DNA of 45,325 bases from DATACN01 sp038215095 (GTDB lineage: Bacteria > Actinomycetota > Thermoleophilia > Solirubrobacterales > Thermoleophilaceae): contig JBBQRG010000013.1 in the NCBI GenBank assembly GCA_038215095.1, forward strand, positions 1-45,325. Direction: 5' to 3'. The position numbers and the translations under genes were made by a program. Shown in pieces: positions 1-7,397 of this stretch; position 1 is the stretch's first letter; every line of letters begins with the position of its first letter. The notes under the pieces were generated by a model that saw only the letters and a list, made by a program, of their open reading frames with translations, was not told the origin of the DNA and did no database searches.

Positions 1-2
1 GC

Positions 3-71
3 GGAGGCGAAGTACGCACCCACCGCGACGAGGGCGAGTTCTCCCGCATCCGCAAGAGCGACTCGGTCTGA
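3..71 (+). CDS. C-terminal end of an unidentified protein (partial)
   Basis: Reading frame 3 is open from the window edge to a TGA at 69-71 and encodes 22 residues rich in charged amino acids, ending in IRKSDSV. The stop TGA shares its A with the ATG of the next gene (TGATG), the usual layout of translationally coupled genes. That overlap is the main reason to believe this frame. Too little is present to name the protein. Confidence 0.5.
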   Translation, partial: GGEVRTHRDEGEFSRIRKSDSV

Positions 72-262
72 TGGAGATCCCCAAGGACCAGATCCTCGAG
101 CTGCTGCGCAGCCGAGGCGACCACGACAAGGCGGACCAGGCTGACCAGGAGCTTCCCGACCAGGTCGACCCCGAGAAGCACTCCGACCTGTTGGCCAAGT
201 TCGGCATCGACCCGAGCGAGCTGCTCGGAAAGTTCGGCGGCGGGAAGATCCCCGGCCTCTAG
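71..262 (+). CDS. small conserved-looking hypothetical protein, 63 aa
   Basis: A 63-residue, highly charged soluble protein. Its N-terminal half is helical and acidic, with DQILELLRSRGDHDKADQAD; a middle segment around DQVDPEKHSDLL follows, and the tail is glycine-rich (GKFGGGKIPGL). There is no signal peptide or membrane segment. The ATG overlaps the stop of the upstream gene by one base, so it is probably translated by reinitiation and belongs to the same operon. Small actinobacterial proteins of similar look exist, but I cannot assign a function. Confidence 0.65.
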   Translation: MEIPKDQILELLRSRGDHDKADQADQELPDQVDPEKHSDLLAKFGIDPSELLGKFGGGKIPGL

Positions 263-271
263 CCGGGCCGA

Positions 272-342
272 AGCGGGCGACGAGAATCGAACTCGTACTA
301 AGAGATTGGAAGTCTCTTGTGCAGCCTTTACACCACGCCCGC
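272..342 (-). tRNA. tRNA-Gly (anticodon TCC)
   Basis: Read on the minus strand, this 71-nt gene has a 7-bp acceptor stem (GCGGGCG paired with CGCCCGC), an anticodon stem AGAGA/TCTCT around the loop CTTCCAA (anticodon TCC), and a T-arm containing GTTCGATTC. The discriminator base is T. No CCA is encoded. Confidence 0.95.
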
Positions 343-347
343 GTGCG

Positions 348-1289
348 CTAAGAGCCTAGCCAGCGCTTCGGGTTCTCGACCAGCATCTCATCGAGTTGCT
401 CGTCGGTCATTCCCGCCTCGCGCAGCTGGGGCACGATCGTGTCGAGGATGTAGCTGGACTTCCAGTTGGGCGCCATCTGGTCGATCAGCTCGCGCGGGAA
501 CCAGTCGAACTCTGGGCAGGCGTCGGTCGAGAGGAACATGCGGCCGGCGTGGCCGCGCTCGAGCAGCGCGATCACGGTAGCGTTGCGCTTCTCGTCGTCC
601 AGGTAGACCACCGTCCCATAGCGGTCCATGCCGATGAACGGGCCGCGCTCGAGCAGCTCCTCGATATAGACGAGGTCGTCGGTGTCGCCGGTGTGGGCGA
701 TCTGGACCGTGCCCGGGTCCACGCCCTCCTCGTCGAGCACGTCCATGATCTCCAGCCCGCGCCGGGTGGCCGGATGGGAGTGCACCATCAGCGGCGTGCC
801 GGTTCGCTTCGACGCACGCGCGCAGGCACGCAGCACCTTGCCCACGTCGTCCGTGATCCCAGGCTCGTCGACGGCGCACTTGAGGAAGGCGGCCTTGATG
901 TCCGTCCCCTGGATGCCCTCCTCGATGTCGTGCACGAAGGCGTCGGCGATGTAGTCCTCGCCGCGGCTCTGGAAGGCGTGCGGCAGCTCGTTGTAGGTGT
1001 AGATGCCCGTGCAGGGCACGACCTGCAGGCCCGTCTCGTCGGCCACCCGCTTCATGAAGCGGATGTCGCGCCCGTGGTTGAGACAGCTCGGGTCGCAGAT
1101 CGTCTTCACGCCCTGCTCGACGATGGCGGCGGCCGACTCGACCGCTCGCCGGAACCCGTCCTCCTCGTCATAGAGGTGCGGGAACTGGTCCGGGACCGGC
1201 TCCGAGTGCATGAGCAGGTGCTCGTGCACGAGCGTGCGGCCGAGCTCCTCGAGCTCGAGCGGCCCGGCGACCGTCTGGACGCTGGCCAT
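348..1289 (-). CDS. phosphotriesterase-family metal-dependent hydrolase (lactonase-like)
   Basis: A 313-residue TIM-barrel amidohydrolase of the phosphotriesterase family. All expected metal ligands can be placed: the HxH pair H22/H24 (VHEHLLMH), the bridging lysine K137 (AFLKCAVDEPG), H170 (MVHSHPA), H199 (IAHTGD) and D256 (LSTDACPEF). Many members are quorum-signal or other lactonases with weak organophosphate activity; the substrate here cannot be read from sequence. The ATG at 1289 overlaps the TGA of the upstream membrane-protein gene by one base, so the two are coupled. A longer in-frame extension upstream is a shadow of that gene and is rejected. Confidence 0.88.
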   Translation of the reverse strand: MASVQTVAGPLELEELGRTLVHEHLLMHSEPVPDQFPHLYDEEDGFRRAVESAAAIVEQGVKTICDPSCLNHGRDIRFMKRVADETGLQVVPCTGIYTYNELPHAFQSRGEDYIADAFVHDIEEGIQGTDIKAAFLKCAVDEPGITDDVGKVLRACARASKRTGTPLMVHSHPATRRGLEIMDVLDEEGVDPGTVQIAHTGDTDDLVYIEELLERGPFIGMDRYGTVVYLDDEKRNATVIALLERGHAGRMFLSTDACPEFDWFPRELIDQMAPNWKSSYILDTIVPQLREAGMTDEQLDEMLVENPKRWLGS

Positions 1290-1540
1290 CAGCCCGTCTG
1301 GGCGGCGGTCCCGCGCTGCTCGCGCGAGTCGAGCACCATCCCGACGAGGATGCCCGCCACCGTCACCACGAGCGCGACGATCAGCCGGATCACAGCCGTC
1401 GAGTCGATCCCGTTCACGAGCACAGCGCCGATCCACAGCGCCACCGGGAACACGAGCGGCAGCCACTTCCACTTGCCGACGGCCGCGAACCCGAAGCCGA
1501 GCCCGGCGAGGAAGAACAACACATAGGCGATGACACCCAC
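1289..1540 (-). CDS. small membrane protein, 83 aa
   Basis: Three hydrophobic stretches (about residues 3-22, 26-44 and 50-68) and a polar tail make this a small integral membrane protein of unknown function. It starts at a GTG (GVIAYVLFF follows). A TAGGAA hexamer lies seven bases upstream of that start, matching the leaderless-promoter pattern seen across the window. It is the first gene of a two-gene operon with the phosphotriesterase-like hydrolase, which it overlaps by one base. Confidence 0.7.
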   Translation of the reverse strand: MGVIAYVLFFLAGLGFGFAAVGKWKWLPLVFPVALWIGAVLVNGIDSTAVIRLIVALVVTVAGILVGMVLDSREQRGTAAQTG

Positions 1541-1547
1541 GCCGCGT

Positions 1548-1553
1548 TTCCTA
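1548..1553 (-). promoter_or_regulatory. candidate -10 element of a leaderless promoter
   Basis: Minus-strand TAGGAA sits seven bases upstream of the GTG at 1540. It matches five of the six TANNNT-type positions, so it is weaker than most other examples in the window. Confidence 0.35.
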
Positions 1554-1588
1554 CCACTTTCGGGCGGCGCGTGGCGAAGTCGATGAAG

Positions 1589-1662
1589 CGGGGCAGCCAG
1601 GACTCGAACCTGGAATCGCCGGTTTTGGAGACCGGTGCCTTAGCCAATTTGGCCACTGCCCC
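1589..1662 (-). tRNA. tRNA-Trp (anticodon CCA)
   Basis: Minus strand, 74 nt. The acceptor stem is GGGGCAG paired with CTGCCCC, with discriminator G. The anticodon stem CCGGT/ACCGG encloses the loop CTCCAAA, giving anticodon CCA. The T-arm carries GGTTCGAGTCC. No CCA end is encoded. Confidence 0.95.
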
Positions 1663-1690
1663 GAGAGCGCAACATCGTAGACGCGCGCAA

Positions 1691-1774
1691 TGCGGGCGGA
1701 GGGACTCGAACCCACACGCTCTTGCGAGCACCGGGACCTAAACCCGGCCTGTCTGCCAATTCCAGCACGCCCGC
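1691..1774 (-). tRNA. tRNA-Leu (anticodon TAG)
   Basis: Minus strand, 84 nt. The acceptor stem is GCGGGCG/CGCCCGC with discriminator A, as expected for leucine tRNAs. The anticodon loop TTTAGGT gives TAG. A long variable arm (TGCTCGCAAGAGCG) marks it as a class II tRNA. No CCA end is encoded. Confidence 0.95.
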
Positions 1775-1829
1775 GGGCAGCGCGATTGTAGGTGTGGAGG
1801 GAAGCTTCGCGCGCGCCGCGCCCCGGGGT

Positions 1830-1835
1830 TAGACT
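1830..1835 (+). promoter_or_regulatory. candidate -10 element of a leaderless promoter
   Basis: TAGACT, eight bases before the ATG at 1844. No Shine-Dalgarno sequence is visible in the gap, so transcription would start at or next to the start codon. Confidence 0.5.
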
Positions 1836-1843
1836 CCGCGGCC

Positions 1844-2347
1844 ATGGCCGACACGGTGGTTGTTCATCCCAGCCGGGAGCGGGCCGAGTCCAAGGCGACG
1901 AAGGCGGCCGTGGCGCTGCTGCTGGTGGTGAGCGCGGCGCTGATCCTGATCGTCCTTGTCGGCGGCTGGTCGTCGCAGGCGGGCATGCAGATCGTCGCGA
2001 TCGTGTACATCGGCCTGTACCTCCTGATGGCCTACCTGGTGGCCGCGAAGTGGAATCGCGGCGTGCTGCCGGTGGCGGCGGGAATGGCGATCATGTTCGC
2101 CGTCGTGGCGCTGGTTGCCGGGCCGGCGTGGCTGGCCGACGACAAGACCGGCTTCGCGGATCCGGGGCTGCTGAACGCGTCGCTGCTCGGGCTGCTCACG
2201 CTGATCCTGATTCCCGTGCAGATCACGCTGATCGTGTTCGCGCTGAGGGGCCTGCAGCAGAAGTGGAACACCGAGGTCGAGGTTCCGCGCGAGGACGCCG
2301 ACCGCTACCGCCGCGGCGACTACGAAGCCGATCCGCAGACGGCCTGA
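1844..2347 (+). CDS. four-helix integral membrane protein, 167 aa
   Basis: Residues about 21-41, 48-67, 75-95 and 111-134 are hydrophobic helices. A short basic N-terminus (SRERAESKATK) and an acidic C-terminal tail (EVEVPREDADRYRRGDYEAD) flank them. The spacing suggests a small polytopic membrane protein; no catalytic motif is visible and I do not recognise the family. The ATG follows a TAGACT -10 element by eight bases. It stands alone between two leucine tRNA genes of opposite orientation. Confidence 0.75.
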   Translation: MADTVVVHPSRERAESKATKAAVALLLVVSAALILIVLVGGWSSQAGMQIVAIVYIGLYLLMAYLVAAKWNRGVLPVAAGMAIMFAVVALVAGPAWLADDKTGFADPGLLNASLLGLLTLILIPVQITLIVFALRGLQQKWNTEVEVPREDADRYRRGDYEADPQTA

Positions 2348-2375
2348 CGCCGCGCGCTTAGCATTGGCGTGCGTC

Positions 2376-2458
2376 GCCCGGGTGGCGGAACGGCAGACGC
2401 TGGGCCCTCAAAAGGCCCTGTCCGAAAGGGCGTGTGGGTTCGAATCCCACCCCGGGCA
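2376..2458 (+). tRNA. tRNA-Leu (anticodon CAA)
   Basis: 83 nt on the plus strand. The acceptor stem is GCCCGGG/CCCGGGC with discriminator A. The anticodon stem GGGCC/GGCCC encloses CTCAAAA (anticodon CAA). The long variable arm is TGTCCGAAAGGGCG and the T-arm is GTGGGTTCGAATCCCAC. No CCA end is encoded. The M28 peptidase gene begins 23 bases downstream and may be cotranscribed. Confidence 0.95.
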
Positions 2459-2481
2459 TTAGGGCACACGAGGGAGATGCG

Positions 2482-3774
2482 ATGAACGTACGGGAGGAGA
2501 TCGAGGGGCTCGCCGCGTTCGAGGGGCGCGGCCCGGGGAGCGACGCCGAGCGGCGCGCCGCCGGGCACCTGTCCGACCGCCTCGAGGAGATGGGCCGCGA
2601 GGTCGAGGTGGAGAGCATCGAGGTGTGGCCGCGCTGGCCGCTCGCCTACGCGATCCACCTGACGCTCGCAATTGCCGGCAGCGTCATCTCGGTGACCATT
2701 CCGGTGATCGGCGCGCTGCTCGTGCTGATCGCCGTGATCCTGACCTTCCTCGACGCGATCGGGATGGCCATCACGACGCGGCGCCTGCTCGGCAGGCGCT
2801 CGTCGCAGAACGTGATCTCCCGCGAGGACGGCGACAAAGCGGGCGACCTCTATCTCGTTGCGCACTACGACGCGGGCCGCGGCGGGCTGGTCTTCAACGC
2901 CACTCTCCAGGAGCGGCGCGCCGCGCTGAGCGCGCGGATCAAGCGCAACATCGGCCCGCTGCAACCGGTGTTCCTGTCGATGGTCGGGCTGCTCATCTGC
3001 GTGCTCATCCGGCTGCCGGGCGTCGGACCCACGATCCTCACCGTCATCCAGTTCGTGTTCACGGTGGTGCTGATCGTCGCGCTGCCGATGCTGCTCGACA
3101 CCATGCTCGCCAAGACCGTGCCGGGAGCCAATGACAACGCCTCGGGCGTGGCCACCGTGCTGGCGCTGGGCGAGCGCTTCGGCGGTCAGCTCGAGTACTT
3201 CGACGTGCACCTGCTGTTCACCGGCTCCCAGGAGGCGCTCTCGCTTGGCATGCGCAGCTTCCTCAAGAAGCGCAAGGGCGAGATCGACGTCGCGCGCAGC
3301 GTGTTCCTGAACCTTGACGAGGTGGGGCGCGGCACCGTGCGCTTCACGACCAAGGAGGGCCTCCTGCTGCCGATCGAGTCGCACGAGCAGCTCGTGAGCC
3401 TGTGCGAGGAGATCGTGGAGGACCGGGAGCCGGACGAGGACGAGGCCGAGGACGACCAGGACGTCGGCGACGACTCCGACGACGACGGCGATGACGACGA
3501 CCAGCCCGAGATCAGGGGCATGGTCGCGCGCACCACGAGCGACGGCTACGCGGCGCGCTCGGCGGGCCTGCCGGCGATCACGATCACCTGCAAGGGGCGG
3601 CTCGACTACACGCCAGGCCACCACCAGCGCAGCGACCAGGCGGACCGGATCGACGACGAGGCGCTCCAGCGGGCCTTCGACTTCACGTCCGAGCTGATCG
3701 AGCGAGTGGACCAGACGGTGGGGCCGGACCTCGACTCGCCCGAGGACGAGACGCTCCTCAAGGAAGAGAGCTAG
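2482..3774 (+). CDS. membrane-embedded M28-type zinc peptidase
   Basis: This 430-residue protein carries the ligand pattern of M28 aminopeptidases: H128 in HYDAG, D218 in GANDNASG, Q250-E251 in FTGSQEA, D279 in NLDEVG, and H380/H381 in the C-terminal TPGHHQRSD. Unusually, hydrophobic helices (about residues 52-98 and 165-210) lie before and between the first two ligand blocks, so the catalytic domain is threaded through the membrane. An acidic run (about residues 313-343, almost all D and E) interrupts the domain near the active site. The start ATG has a GAGGGAG ribosome site; a longer frame from 2434 runs through the tRNA and is rejected. The stop shares CTAG with the convergent gene. The substrate is unknown. 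Confidence 0.8.
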   Translation: MNVREEIEGLAAFEGRGPGSDAERRAAGHLSDRLEEMGREVEVESIEVWPRWPLAYAIHLTLAIAGSVISVTIPVIGALLVLIAVILTFLDAIGMAITTRRLLGRRSSQNVISREDGDKAGDLYLVAHYDAGRGGLVFNATLQERRAALSARIKRNIGPLQPVFLSMVGLLICVLIRLPGVGPTILTVIQFVFTVVLIVALPMLLDTMLAKTVPGANDNASGVATVLALGERFGGQLEYFDVHLLFTGSQEALSLGMRSFLKKRKGEIDVARSVFLNLDEVGRGTVRFTTKEGLLLPIESHEQLVSLCEEIVEDREPDEDEAEDDQDVGDDSDDDGDDDDQPEIRGMVARTTSDGYAARSAGLPAITITCKGRLDYTPGHHQRSDQADRIDDEALQRAFDFTSELIERVDQTVGPDLDSPEDETLLKEES

Positions 3775-5651
3775 CCGGCCAGATCCACGAAGCGGTCGAG
3801 CGCCTCCGGGTTCTCGAGCGAGTCCCGGTCGGCCGCCTCCTCGGCCGGCGTGCCCTGAAGGATCTTCTTGACCGGCACCTCGAGCTTCTTGCCGCTCAGC
3901 GTGCGCGGCACCTCGGCGACCTCGAGGATGCGGTCTGGCACGTGGCGGGGCGAGCAGTGCTCGCGGATGCGCTTCTTGATCTCGCCCTCGAGGTCGTCGT
4001 CCAGCTCGGTGTCGTCGCCCAGCACCACGAACAGCGACATCTCCTCATCCACGTCCACCACCAGGCTGTCCTGCACCTGCGAGACGCCCTCCACAGCGCT
4101 GTAGATCTCGCTGGTGCCCATGCGCACGCCGCCGCGGTTGATGGTCGAGTCGGAGCGCCCGGTGATGATCGCCCCGCCGTGCTCGGTGATCTCGATCCAG
4201 TCGCCGTGGCGCCAGATGCCGGGGTAGGTGTCGAAGTAGCTCTCGCGGTAGCGCTCGCCGTCGTCGTCGCCCCATAGGAAGAGCGGCATCGACGGCATCG
4301 GCTTGGTGATCACCAGCTCCCCCACCTCGCCCTCCACCGAATTGCCGTCCTCGTCCCAGGCCTCCACCGACGCGCCCAGTGCCCGCGCCTGCAGCTCCCC
4401 GGCGTAGACGGGCTTCAGCGGGCAGGCGCCCACCATTGCGGTGCAGAGGTCGGTGCCGCCGCTCGTGGAGAACAGCCAGATGTCCTCCTTCACGTGCTCG
4501 TAGACCCACTCGAAGCCCTCCACCGGCAGCGGCGAGCCGGTCGAGCCGAGGCTCTTGAGCCGGCTCAGGTCGTGGTCGCGCCCGGGTTCCGCGTCCGCCT
4601 TCATGCAGGCGCCGAGGAAGCCCGCGCTGGTGCCGAAGCACGTGACGCCGGCGTCCTCGACGAAGGCCCACGTTCCCTCCGGGTCCGGCTGCCCGTCGTA
4701 GAGCACGATCGCCGCGCCGGAGAGTAGGCCGCCCACCAGGAAATTCCACATCATCCAGCCGGTGGTGGTGAACCAGAAGAAGCGGTCGCCGGGCGACAGG
4801 TCGCTGTGCAGGCGCGACTTCTTCATGTGCTCCATCAGGATGCCGCCCTGGCCCTGCACGATCGCCTTCGGCAGGCCGGTTGTGCCGGACGAGTAGAGCA
4901 CCCAGAGCGGGTGGTCGAACGGGACCTGCTCGAACTCGAGCTCGGCCCCCTCCTCGTCCCCCAGCAGCTCGTCCCAGCCGCTCGGCACGAGCACCGTGTG
5001 CTCGAGCGACGGGATCTCCTCCTCGAGCTTCGCGATCGCGTCGCGCTTGTCGAAGTCCTTGCCGCCGTAGCGGTACTCCTCGATCGCCAGCAGCACCTTC
5101 GGCTCGATCTGCTTGAAGCGGTCCACCACCGTCGGCGTGCCGAACTCGGGCGCCGCGCTCGACCAGATAGCGCCGATGCTGGCCGTCGCGAGGAACGCGA
5201 CCACGGTCTCCGGAATGTTCGGCATGTAGGCCACCACGCGGTCGCCCTTCTCCACGCCCAGGCGCCTGAGCCCCGCAGCGCAGCGCGCGACCTGGTCGCG
5301 CAGCTCGTCCCAGCTCGTCTCCCCCAGCTCCGCCGACTCCGACGCGTGCACAAGCGCCGCCTCTCCCGCCGTGGCCATGCGGAACACGTGCTCGGCGTAG
5401 TTCAGCTCGGCGCCGGGGAACCACTCGGCGCCCGGCATCTCGCGCTTGCCGAGAACCTGGTCGTAGGGCTTCGAAGTCTTGATCTCGAACAGCTCCCAGA
5501 GCGCGCCCCAGAGCTCGTCGGGCTCCTCCACCGACCACTTCCACAGCGCGTCGTAGTCGTCGAAGCCGCGCTCGCGCATGAAGGCGTACATGGCGGACTC
5601 CTCGCGCAGCTCGCGCGGCGGCTCCCAGAGCAGGCGTCCGGATTCGGTCAC
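3771..5651 (-). CDS. acsA: acetoacetyl-CoA synthetase
   Basis: A 626-residue acyl-adenylate-forming enzyme expected to convert acetoacetate, ATP and CoA to acetoacetyl-CoA in the cytoplasm. Visible motifs are the phosphate-binding loop YSSGTTGLPKAIVQGQGG, the STSGGTDLC segment, the hinge region TGRSDSTINRGGVRMGTSEIY, and the C-terminal lysine loop PRTLSGKKLEVPVKK. The N-terminal ACAS_N-like region begins GRLLWEPPRELREESAMYAFM. The chosen GTG start lies ten bases after a TAGAAT element; an ATG at 5705 would add 18 residues but overlaps the divergent gene. It is divergent from 3-hydroxybutyrate dehydrogenase, so the pair converts 3-hydroxybutyrate to acetoacetyl-CoA. Symbol by function only. 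Confidence 0.9.
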   Translation of the reverse strand: MTESGRLLWEPPRELREESAMYAFMRERGFDDYDALWKWSVEEPDELWGALWELFEIKTSKPYDQVLGKREMPGAEWFPGAELNYAEHVFRMATAGEAALVHASESAELGETSWDELRDQVARCAAGLRRLGVEKGDRVVAYMPNIPETVVAFLATASIGAIWSSAAPEFGTPTVVDRFKQIEPKVLLAIEEYRYGGKDFDKRDAIAKLEEEIPSLEHTVLVPSGWDELLGDEEGAELEFEQVPFDHPLWVLYSSGTTGLPKAIVQGQGGILMEHMKKSRLHSDLSPGDRFFWFTTTGWMMWNFLVGGLLSGAAIVLYDGQPDPEGTWAFVEDAGVTCFGTSAGFLGACMKADAEPGRDHDLSRLKSLGSTGSPLPVEGFEWVYEHVKEDIWLFSTSGGTDLCTAMVGACPLKPVYAGELQARALGASVEAWDEDGNSVEGEVGELVITKPMPSMPLFLWGDDDGERYRESYFDTYPGIWRHGDWIEITEHGGAIITGRSDSTINRGGVRMGTSEIYSAVEGVSQVQDSLVVDVDEEMSLFVVLGDDTELDDDLEGEIKKRIREHCSPRHVPDRILEVAEVPRTLSGKKLEVPVKKILQGTPAEEAADRDSLENPEALDRFVDLAG

Positions 5652-5661
5652 AGCGGCGGGG

Positions 5662-5667
5662 ATTCTA
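5662..5667 (-). promoter_or_regulatory. candidate -10 element for acetoacetyl-CoA synthetase
   Basis: Minus-strand TAGAAT, ten bases upstream of the GTG at 5651, implying a very short or absent 5' leader. It lies back to back with the TATCGT element of the divergent dehydrogenase gene. Confidence 0.4.
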
Positions 5668-5690
5668 GGTTGCTCGTGTGCCGGCGTCTC

Positions 5691-5696
5691 TATCGT
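5691..5696 (+). promoter_or_regulatory. candidate -10 element for 3-hydroxybutyrate dehydrogenase
   Basis: TATCGT, exactly seven bases before the ATG at 5704 and without a Shine-Dalgarno sequence. It fits the leaderless pattern. Confidence 0.45.
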
Positions 5697-5703
5697 GCCG
5701 TCC

Positions 5704-6438
5704 ATGCCGAGCGCCCTAGTCACCGGAGCCGCCAGCGGCATCGGGCAGGCCACCGCCACCAAGCTCGAGTCGGACGGCTTCGACGTGCTCTCGGTGGACC
5801 TCGAGCCGGAGGACGACGGGCCGGCCCAGCCGTTCGCGGCGGACCTGACCACGCGCGACGGCAACCGGGGAGCCGTCGAGGCCGCGGTGGAGCGCTTCGG
5901 TGGGCTCGATGTGGTGGTCGCGAACGCGGGAATTCAGCACGTGGACCCTGTAGTCGACTTCCCCGAGGACAAGTGGGACAGCCTGATCGCCCTGCTCCTG
6001 ACCAGCCCCTTCCTGCTCGCGAAGTACGCGTGGCCCTCGCTCGCCGCCAGCGATTCGGCGCGCTTCCTCGCGATCGCGTCGGCCCACGGCCTGGTGGCGT
6101 CACCCTTCAAGTCCGCCTACGTGGCCGCGAAGCACGGCGTGGTGGGCCTGGTGAAGACGATCGCGCTCGAGGGCGCCGACCAGGGCATCTGCGCCAGCGC
6201 GGTCTGCCCCGGCTTTGTGCGCACCCCGCTTGTCGAGAAGCAGGTGACCGACCTGGCCGAGGACCGCGGCATCTCCGAGGACGAGGCGCTCGAGCAGGTG
6301 GTGCTCGAGCCGCACGCCGTGAAGCGTTTGCTCGAGCCCTCCGAGGTGGCCGAGCTGGTGGCGTTCTTGGCAGGCCCCGGCGGAGCGGGCTTCAGCGGAG
6401 CGCCGGTGCCGATCGACCTGGGCTGGACCGCGCGCTAG
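5704..6438 (+). CDS. bdhA: 3-hydroxybutyrate dehydrogenase (SDR)
   Basis: A 244-residue short-chain dehydrogenase with the N-terminal nucleotide motif TGAASGIG, the NAG motif (VVANAGIQHV), and the catalytic region SAHGLVASPFKSAYVAAKHGV containing Ser, Tyr and Lys. That last stretch is characteristic of bacterial D-3-hydroxybutyrate dehydrogenases. It should oxidise 3-hydroxybutyrate to acetoacetate with NAD+. The divergent acetoacetyl-CoA synthetase would then activate the product, giving a complete route from polyhydroxybutyrate or ketone bodies. Its stop shares CTAG with the convergent regulator gene. Confidence 0.88.
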   Translation: MPSALVTGAASGIGQATATKLESDGFDVLSVDLEPEDDGPAQPFAADLTTRDGNRGAVEAAVERFGGLDVVVANAGIQHVDPVVDFPEDKWDSLIALLLTSPFLLAKYAWPSLAASDSARFLAIASAHGLVASPFKSAYVAAKHGVVGLVKTIALEGADQGICASAVCPGFVRTPLVEKQVTDLAEDRGISEDEALEQVVLEPHAVKRLLEPSEVAELVAFLAGPGGAGFSGAPVPIDLGWTAR

Positions 6439-7358
6439 CTGAGCGCGATGTGCATCCGCACGACGGTCCCGGCTGCGGACGAGCGCACCTGCACCAGCTC
6501 ACAGAGCTGATTCACGAGCCAAAGCCCCATCCCGTCGGTCTGGCCGAGCGCGGGTCTTGTGCGCCCGACGAGCGGCTCGTCGATCCGTCCGTCGTCGCGG
6601 ACCTCGAACACGAGCTCGTCGCGCTCGCGCCAGGCGCGCAGCTGCCCCTGACCGTTCGCGTGGCGCACGCTGTTGGTGGCGACCTCGTTGACGACGAACA
6701 GGACGTCGTCCTTCTTCGGCTCGGACATGCCGGCGAGGGCCGCGTGACGCGCGGCGAACTTGCGAACGGCTTGGAGCGTGCCCACACCGAAAGGAAGCAC
6801 GTGGCGCGGCGCCTTCGGCTCGGGCAGCGGGTCGCCGAACGCGTAGGCCGCGTCGTCGTCGCCGCGGTAGAGGCCGCTCGGTGCTACCTCGCCGCCCACC
6901 CGCACCGCCGGATGGCTGCGCCGCGCCTCGTCGATGACCGCCGGTGGGAGGTTCGAGGCATCGTACGGGCAGATCAGCCGGAAGCCGGCGGTGCCGGCGA
7001 ATGCCTTGTTCAGGAGTGACTCATGGTGCTGGCACTCGACCAGCTCGGTCGAGCTGCGGCCTGCCCAGATCGGCTCGCCGATCCCGCGCGTCCCGCGGCC
7101 CTCCCTCGAGTTGGCGTGGGCGAACTCCCGCCACGCGGGGATGATGCGCGCCGGGTTGCGCCCGATCTGGCCCATGTCGGCGAACTGCACGGAGTCGGCC
7201 TGGCCCTGCAGCTCGTCGCGCAGCCAGCCGATCTTGTCGGCCTTCACCATCACGAGCGTGGGCTCGCCGGCGGCCAGCCCTTCCCGAATGAATGACGCGG
7301 TGCCTGCGACGAACTGCTCACGACCGTCGTACGGCATTGCTTCGTGCTTGAAGCTCAC
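6435..7358 (-). CDS. MEDS-domain sensor with RsbW-like ATPase domain (putative anti-sigma factor)
   Basis: The N-terminal ~170 residues (YDGREQFVAGTASFIREGLAAGEPTLVMVKADK ... LICPYDAS) resemble the MEDS/DcmR sensory domain. The C-terminal ~130 residues form a HATPase of the serine-kinase anti-sigma type, with the N-box VVNEVATNSVRHANG and a G-box DGMGLWLVNQLC. Such fusions usually phosphorylate or sequester anti-anti-sigma or sigma factors; this role is inferred. The GTG start has AGGGGAAG six bases upstream. No partner sigma factor is adjacent; the FliA/WhiG-type sigma gene is about 36 kb away. Confidence 0.75.
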   Translation of the reverse strand: MSFKHEAMPYDGREQFVAGTASFIREGLAAGEPTLVMVKADKIGWLRDELQGQADSVQFADMGQIGRNPARIIPAWREFAHANSREGRGTRGIGEPIWAGRSSTELVECQHHESLLNKAFAGTAGFRLICPYDASNLPPAVIDEARRSHPAVRVGGEVAPSGLYRGDDDAAYAFGDPLPEPKAPRHVLPFGVGTLQAVRKFAARHAALAGMSEPKKDDVLFVVNEVATNSVRHANGQGQLRAWRERDELVFEVRDDGRIDEPLVGRTRPALGQTDGMGLWLVNQLCELVQVRSSAAGTVVRMHIALS

Positions 7359-7397
7359 TCTGCTTCCCCTCTCCCCCAAACGGGGAGGGTAGCGCCG

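Noticed and set aside
5703..5705. ATG at 5705 as the acetoacetyl-CoA synthetase start
   Set aside because: It overlaps the divergent bdhA start, while GTG 5651 follows a TAGAAT element and begins at the conserved domain. It is kept only as an alternative.
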